Notes under the pieces: generated by a model | Seen by the model: the letters and a program-made list of their open reading frames with translations, nothing else | The model's database searches: none | What the model was told of the DNA's origin: nothing | Program-made: the position numbers and the translations under genes | In this document: positions 6,970-10,283 of the stretch, piece after piece | Layout of the letters: the number at the start of each line of letters is the position of its first letter | Numbering within the stretch: the stretch's first letter is position 1 | Source: Campylobacteraceae bacterium | GTDB lineage: Bacteria > Campylobacterota > Campylobacteria > Campylobacterales > Sulfurovaceae | Length of the DNA stretch: 10,283 bases | Assembly (NCBI GenBank): GCA_027083075.1 | Contig: JALWQQ010000282.1 | Coordinates: forward strand, 1 to 10,283 | Direction: 5' to 3'

Positions 6970-7831
6970 TAAAGATCTCATCCAAGATGGCGTTGACATA
7001 GTCGTTTGCTTTAAAGGGGATCAGATCCTCTGCGCTTTCGCCCGTACCGATATAGTAGACGGGTAGCTTGAGCGTATCGGCGATGCTAAGAAGCGCGCCA
7101 CCCTTTGCCGTGCCGTCAAGCTTGGTGACAATGATCCCGTCGATGCCGATCATCTCATGGAAGCTTTGGGCTTGGTTGATAGCACTGCTGCCTTGGGTTC
7201 CGTCAAGGATCAGTAGTTTGCGATGGGGTGTGCCGCCGAGTGCCTTGTCGGCAACACGTACCATCTTTTTGAGCTCTTCGGCAAGGTTGTGTTGGGTGTG
7301 CAGGCGCCCTGCCGTATCGATGATAACATGATCGATACCCTTGGCTTTTGCCGAGCTAACGGCATCGTAAACGACGGCGGAGGGGTCGTGCCCTTGCTTG
7401 GTCGCGACGATGGGGATATCGAGTCGTTGCGCCCAGCGACTCAGCTGCTCTATCGCCGCCGCGCGAAAGGTGTCCGCTGCTGCTAAGATTACGCTCTCAC
7501 CCTCTTTTTTGTAGCGGTTGGCAAGCTTGGCGATGGTGGTGGTTTTGCCTGCCCCGTTGACTCCGATGATCATCTCTACAAAGGGGCGCTGCGTTTCGTC
7601 GATCTTCGGTGCATCGTAGTGAAAAAGAAGGATGAGCGAGTTGAAGGCTTGGATGCGGTTGATCTTTTCGGGTAAACCCTCTAAGATGCGCTCGACAAGG
7701 TCGTATGCAACATCGGCTTCAAGCAGTATCTCTTCGAAAAGATCCTTGCTAATGACTTTGTGTTTGTCGCCCGAGACCTCTTTGATGGCGTCACCGGTTT
7801 TGGAAAAGACCTTTTTAAATATTTTAAACAC
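6959..7831 (-). CDS. ftsY: Signal recognition particle receptor FtsY
   Basis: Membrane-associated GTPase that pairs with Ffh to deliver ribosome-nascent chain complexes to the Sec translocon. The 290 residues comprise an NG domain only: helical N part (about 1-80) and G domain with GVNGAGKTT (90-98), DTFRAAA (120-126), DTAGR (172-176), TKLDG (236-240) and the closing GTGE...DLIPF (262-272). The acidic A domain of the longer FtsY proteins is absent; the N-terminus instead begins with a short basic amphipathic stretch (MFKIFKKVFSK) of the kind that binds membrane lipid. Ffh is excluded because there is no methionine-rich M domain. It starts with GTG, whose G is shared with the stop of the preceding thioredoxin-like gene, and has a strong AAGGAG ribosome site, so translation is likely coupled. 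Confidence 0.96.
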   Translation of the reverse strand: MFKIFKKVFSKTGDAIKEVSGDKHKVISKDLFEEILLEADVAYDLVERILEGLPEKINRIQAFNSLILLFHYDAPKIDETQRPFVEMIIGVNGAGKTTTIAKLANRYKKEGESVILAAADTFRAAAIEQLSRWAQRLDIPIVATKQGHDPSAVVYDAVSSAKAKGIDHVIIDTAGRLHTQHNLAEELKKMVRVADKALGGTPHRKLLILDGTQGSSAINQAQSFHEMIGIDGIIVTKLDGTAKGGALLSIADTLKLPVYYIGTGESAEDLIPFKANDYVNAILDEIFIKD

Positions 7832-8394
7832 TATTCTGCTCCTTGTAAGATCTGTTCAAGCATCTCTATCGGAAGCGCCCCCTCGAAGAGAGAGAGCGTT
7901 TTGCCGTGTGTTATCAGCAAAAGCGTAGGCAGTGACGAGAGGTGATAGCGTTGCAATAAAGCCTTTTGAAAGGTGTGGTTTCCTCTCAGTGAGAATGCGA
8001 CGGTGTGTAGCGTGAAGTGTCGTTTGCGTTGTAAGTGGTGTAGATTGCCTTCGAGTAGTGCGCAAGGCGTACATGGCGTACTGCTGAGCAGTACGAGTGT
8101 CTTGTCGTCATCTTTAAAATCGGGGAAAAAGAGTGTACCCTCTTTGACGAAAAAATGATATGTCGCGCCTGTCTCGTCGATAAAGATACCTTCGCCTATG
8201 GGTGTTTTGTCGACACCTTCGAAAGAAGTTATCTTCCGCTTTCTTATGTTCGGGGTATCGTTTCTTGGTGTATCGGCATCTTTTCCGGGAAGCAGTGTAA
8301 CGCTTTCGATGTAGGGCAAGTTGTCTTCATTACTTTTTTGCGAGCCGCAGCCGAGTAAAAAAAGCGCTAAAAAGCTTGCAAACGCACGATACAC
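7831..8394 (-). CDS. Thioredoxin-fold lipoprotein
   Basis: Predicted lipid-anchored periplasmic thiol-disulfide protein of 187 residues. It begins with a short signal ending in lipobox LLGC (Cys16), followed by a polar linker to about residue 65. A TlpA/thioredoxin-like domain follows: LVLLSSTPCTPC (100-111) with the redox pair Cys108/Cys111 at the start of a helix, and SLPTLLLI (154-161) with the expected cis-proline Pro156. The active-site pair CTPC is unlike the CGPC of thioredoxin or the CPHC of DsbA, so reductase or oxidase direction cannot be deduced. The GTG start is six bases from AAAGG (8401-8405). Its stop overlaps the ftsY start by one base. A putative lipoprotein of this kind beside ftsY is what I recall from Campylobacter (Cj1207c), which supports the call. 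Confidence 0.82.
   Translation of the reverse strand: MYRAFASFLALFLLGCGSQKSNEDNLPYIESVTLLPGKDADTPRNDTPNIRKRKITSFEGVDKTPIGEGIFIDETGATYHFFVKEGTLFFPDFKDDDKTLVLLSSTPCTPCALLEGNLHHLQRKRHFTLHTVAFSLRGNHTFQKALLQRYHLSSLPTLLLITHGKTLSLFEGALPIEMLEQILQGAE
7839..7844 (-). promoter_or_regulatory. Ribosome binding site supporting the GTG start of ftsY
   Basis: AAGGAG on the minus strand lies seven bases ahead of the GTG at 7831, inside the last codons of the thioredoxin-like gene. It settles the non-ATG start and indicates re-initiation after the overlapping stop. Confidence 0.7.
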
Positions 8395-8417
8395 TTCCGA
8401 CCTTTGCCGATTTGGTA

Positions 8418-8426
8418 TGATATAAT
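8418..8426 (+). promoter_or_regulatory. Extended -10 promoter of 5-FCL and rny
   Basis: TGA plus TATAAT (8421-8426) is a perfect extended -10 hexamer, pointing at the 5-FCL gene. The start point would be near 8433, about 31 bases before the chosen GTG at 8464. It sits in the inverted repeat. Confidence 0.6.
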
Positions 8427-8437
8427 GACGCCATCAT

Positions 8438-8443
8438 ATCATA
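8438..8443 (-). promoter_or_regulatory. Candidate -10 of the thioredoxin lipoprotein-ftsY transcript
   Basis: TATGAT on the minus strand matches five of six -10 positions and would start transcription near 8431, giving a leader of about 37 bases before the GTG at 8394. No -35 is evident. Only moderately supported, as nearby AT-rich hexamers compete. Confidence 0.35.
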
Positions 8444-8463
8444 CTACCCATAAAGTTCCTATA

Positions 8464-9003
8464 GTGCAAAAGAGAAAAGAGCGATTTAGAAGTGGCTGCC
8501 TCAAACGGCTAAAGGGGGTACACAACCCCTATCTTGCGGATAAGCGTATCGTGGCTGCACTGCATCATCTTGCCGATACCCCGAGTCTTAGAAGCGTAAT
8601 GCTCTATATTCCGCTTCCGATAGAGGTCGATATCCGCCCCTTTGCCAATGCCTTGCGACGTGCAGGTAAGCGGGTCTATGTGCCCTATATGGAGGGTGAA
8701 AGTTTCCGCTTGGTACAATATAGATATCCGTTACGCAAAAAGCGTTTCGGCGTATTGGAGCCAAAAGTCTCATACGCTTACCGTCAGAAGCGCATCGATC
8801 TGGCGATCGTACCGATCGTCGGCACGGATACCTCGTTGCGACGCGTCGGTTTCGGTAAGGGTATGTACGATAGATTTTTCGAAAAAGAGAAAAGAAACAT
8901 AGGCTATACCGTATTTGTAAGCCGCATCGCTTGTATATCCGATGAGATTGTAACCGACGATTTTGATGTGGCGGGTGATACGTTTCTCTTTTTCTATGCA
9001 TAG
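8464..9003 (+). CDS. 5-formyltetrahydrofolate cyclo-ligase family protein
   Basis: Predicted to convert 5-formyltetrahydrofolate to 5,10-methenyltetrahydrofolate using ATP (EC 6.3.3.2), returning stored folate to one-carbon metabolism in the cytoplasm. From the GTG at 8464 it has 179 residues, near family length. Recognisable features are a basic N-terminal helix (MQKRKERFRSGCLKRLK), YIPLPIEVDIRPF (48-60) corresponding to the substrate-binding strand and Glu, and RVGFGKGMYDRFF (127-139), the local version of the GxGxGYYDR signature that closes the ATP site. An in-frame ATG at 8425 and another at 8404 would start inside or before the predicted promoter, so I reject them. The GTG has only a weak AAAG (8452-8455) upstream. 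It is followed 20 bases later by rny on the same strand. Confidence 0.85.
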   Translation: MQKRKERFRSGCLKRLKGVHNPYLADKRIVAALHHLADTPSLRSVMLYIPLPIEVDIRPFANALRRAGKRVYVPYMEGESFRLVQYRYPLRKKRFGVLEPKVSYAYRQKRIDLAIVPIVGTDTSLRRVGFGKGMYDRFFEKEKRNIGYTVFVSRIACISDEIVTDDFDVAGDTFLFFYA

Positions 9004-9010
9004 CGATATA

Positions 9011-9016
9011 AAAGGA
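9011..9016 (+). promoter_or_regulatory. Ribosome binding site of rny
   Basis: AAAGGA lies seven bases ahead of the ATG at 9024 in the 20-base gap after 5-FCL. It fixes the start of rny and, with no promoter visible in the gap, argues for co-transcription. Confidence 0.65.
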
Positions 9017-9023
9017 AAAAGCA

Positions 9024-10283
9024 ATGGAGGGGATTGTATGGGCGGCGGTAGCGAGTGCCGTCGCTTTACCGGCGGGGTATCTCATCGGTTATCTGAGTGT
9101 TAAAAAGCAGAGTGCGCACTTTGTCGCCGAAGCGAAGGCGAAAGCATCGGCTATCGAGCAAGAGGCGGCACTGGTGCGCAAAGAAGCGGAGCTTGAGGCG
9201 CAGCACAAAAGAGAGGAGCTTGAAGAGCGTAGGCGCGCCTTGATTGCGGAGCAGAAGGCATTGGCAAAAGAGCGCGAAGCCTTTGCCAAGCGACAGGCGG
9301 GGCTTGAGGCGTTCGAGGAGCGGCTCAAACGACTCGAAGAGAAGAAAAATGCCGCGATTGACGATGCGCTCAAAGCGGTTTCTCAGGCGGCATCCTATAC
9401 GCCGGAGGAGGCGAAGCGCTATATCTTACAAAAGGTTGTAGAGCGTAGCCGAGGAGAGATCGCCGCGATCGTACGCAAGTACGAACGCCTTGCCAAAGAG
9501 GAGGCGAAGCAGAAGGCGAACTATATCTTGGCGCAGGCGACGACGCGTTATGCAGGCGACTTTGCAGGAGAGCGACTGATCAATGTGATTCGTCTGCCGA
9601 CCGATGAGCACAAGGGGCGTATCATCGGCAAAGAGGGGCGCAATATCAAGACGCTTGAGACGCTACTGGGTGTCGATATCATCATCGACGAAACCCCCGA
9701 GACTATCACCGTGAGCTCTTTCAATCTCTATAGACGCGCAGTGGCGACGCGGGTGATCGAGATATTGGTCGAGGATGGACGCATTCACCCCGCACGCATC
9801 GAAGAGGTGCACGAAAAGGTACTTGAGGAGTTTGACCAAAAGATGTACGAGGAGGGCGAAGCGATCTTGCTGGAGCTTGGCATCTTGGGTATGCACGAGG
9901 AGTTGGTGCGCCTGCTTGGACGCATGAAGTACCGCGCCAGCTACGGGCAAAATGCCCTCAAGCATACCTTGGAGGTAGCCAAGCTGGCATCGGTCATTGC
10001 CGCCGAACTTGGCGGAGACGAGAAGTTGGCGATGCGCGCGGGACTGTTGCACGATATCGGCAAGGCGCTAACCCAAGAGGAGGGCGGTTCGCATGTCGAT
10101 ATCGGTGCCGCACTGTGCAAAAAGCACGGCGAAGACCCCGTTGTGATCAATGCGATCTATGCACACCATGGACACGAGGAACCAAACAGTATCGAGAGTG
10201 CCGCGGTGTGTGCCGCCGATGCGCTCTCTGCGGCAAGACCGGGAGCCAGACGCGCCGTGATGGAGGAGTATCTTAAGCGCATG
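9024..10283 (+). CDS. rny: Ribonuclease Y, 3' end outside window
   Basis: Membrane-anchored endoribonuclease that initiates mRNA decay. The frame is open from the ATG to the last base, giving 420 residues; the family usually has a little over 500, so roughly the last 100 are missing. Order of parts: an N-terminal hydrophobic helix (about 3-24) anchoring it in the inner membrane; a long Glu/Lys/Ala/Arg-rich coiled coil (about 28-150); a KH RNA-binding domain with GRIIGKEGRNI (198-208) and the following DIIIDETPETITVSSF; and an HD catalytic domain with KHTLEVA (His314), LLHDIGKA (His343, Asp344) and AHHGHEE (His381, His382, His384), the metal-binding residues. Nothing is broken in the visible part. 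It is second in the transcript after 5-FCL, an arrangement I recall from other Campylobacterota. Confidence 0.95.
   Translation, partial: MEGIVWAAVASAVALPAGYLIGYLSVKKQSAHFVAEAKAKASAIEQEAALVRKEAELEAQHKREELEERRRALIAEQKALAKEREAFAKRQAGLEAFEERLKRLEEKKNAAIDDALKAVSQAASYTPEEAKRYILQKVVERSRGEIAAIVRKYERLAKEEAKQKANYILAQATTRYAGDFAGERLINVIRLPTDEHKGRIIGKEGRNIKTLETLLGVDIIIDETPETITVSSFNLYRRAVATRVIEILVEDGRIHPARIEEVHEKVLEEFDQKMYEEGEAILLELGILGMHEELVRLLGRMKYRASYGQNALKHTLEVAKLASVIAAELGGDEKLAMRAGLLHDIGKALTQEEGGSHVDIGAALCKKHGEDPVVINAIYAHHGHEEPNSIESAAVCAADALSAARPGARRAVMEEYLKRM

Larger units (their letters stand above)
8415..8444. repeat. Perfect 9-bp inverted repeat in the divergent promoter region
   Basis: GTATGATAT (8415-8423) is repeated inverted as ATATCATAC (8436-8444) with 12 bases between. 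The half-site centres are 21 bases apart, two helical turns. One arm overlaps the extended -10 of the plus-strand promoter and the other a -10-like TATGAT on the minus strand, so it could be an operator serving both directions or merely two mirrored -10 elements. Confidence 0.6.

Noticed and set aside
6962..6976. Short inverted repeat ATCTTT/AAAGAT at the plsC-ftsY junction
   Set aside because: Six AT-rich pairs with a three-base loop and no T tract, lying in the codons of both genes. Too weak to call a terminator.
8404..8463. Longer 5-FCL reading frame starting at ATG 8404 or 8425
   Set aside because: Both starts lie in or ahead of the perfect extended -10 at 8418-8426, have no ribosome site, and would add residues unlike the family N-terminus.
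9089..9373. Serine/alanine-rich antisense frame within rny
   Set aside because: It is the reverse reading of the Glu/Lys/Ala-rich coiled-coil codons of RNase Y, a common artefact.
1..10283. CRISPR array, tRNA/rRNA genes, insertion sequences, toxin-antitoxin or phage defence genes
   Set aside because: No regularly spaced repeats, cloverleaf-like sequence, transposase motifs or terminal repeats were seen; genes fill nearly all of the window and belong to housekeeping families apart from one unknown lipoprotein.

Overview
The window reads as ordinary, tightly packed chromosomal DNA from a member of the Campylobacterota (Epsilonproteobacteria), probably a free-living type of the Sulfurovum/Sulfurimonas/Nitratifractor kind because the base composition is roughly balanced rather than strongly AT-rich. 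The strongest argument is gene order: radA, ftsY and a thioredoxin-like lipoprotein on one strand, divergent from 5-formyltetrahydrofolate cyclo-ligase and rny. This is the arrangement I recall around Cj1205c-Cj1209 of Campylobacter jejuni (from memory, not searched). Eleven protein genes are supported. No RNA gene, mobile element, CRISPR array or attachment site was seen, and no intergenic stretch exceeds about 120 bases.

Left block, plus strand (1-3830): the 3' end of a molybdopterin-dependent oxidoreductase, then argD (acetylornithine/PLP aminotransferase), a short TolC-family outer-membrane channel protein and a MidA/NDUFAF7-like SAM-dependent methyltransferase. Reading frames touch or overlap at nearly every junction, so this looks like one transcript with coupled translation, although the products serve different pathways (redox, arginine synthesis, export, possible respiratory complex maturation).

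Middle block, minus strand (3827-6167): radA (recombination/branch migration), acpS (4'-phosphopantetheinyl transfer to acyl carrier protein) and a lysine-rich coiled-coil lipoprotein of unknown function that has its own promoter-like sequence. This block ends tail-to-tail with the methyltransferase, the stop codons overlapping.

Right block: plsC (1-acylglycerol-3-phosphate acyltransferase) reads away from radA across a 121-base divergent promoter region and collides, with an 11-base overlap, with ftsY (signal recognition particle receptor). ftsY is translationally coupled to the upstream thioredoxin-like lipoprotein. A 69-base divergent region carrying an inverted repeat separates that pair from the plus-strand pair 5-FCL and rny (RNase Y), the latter cut by the window end. 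Lipid synthesis (acpS, plsC), membrane protein targeting (ftsY) and membrane-anchored RNA decay (rny) thus sit together, but nothing in the sequence shows a dedicated joint system.

I found no convincing new biological system. The items most worth a second look are the inverted repeat in the 8395-8463 divergent promoter, the unknown coiled-coil lipoprotein at 3827-4396, the thioredoxin lipoprotein-ftsY coupling, and a possible leaderless start for acpS.
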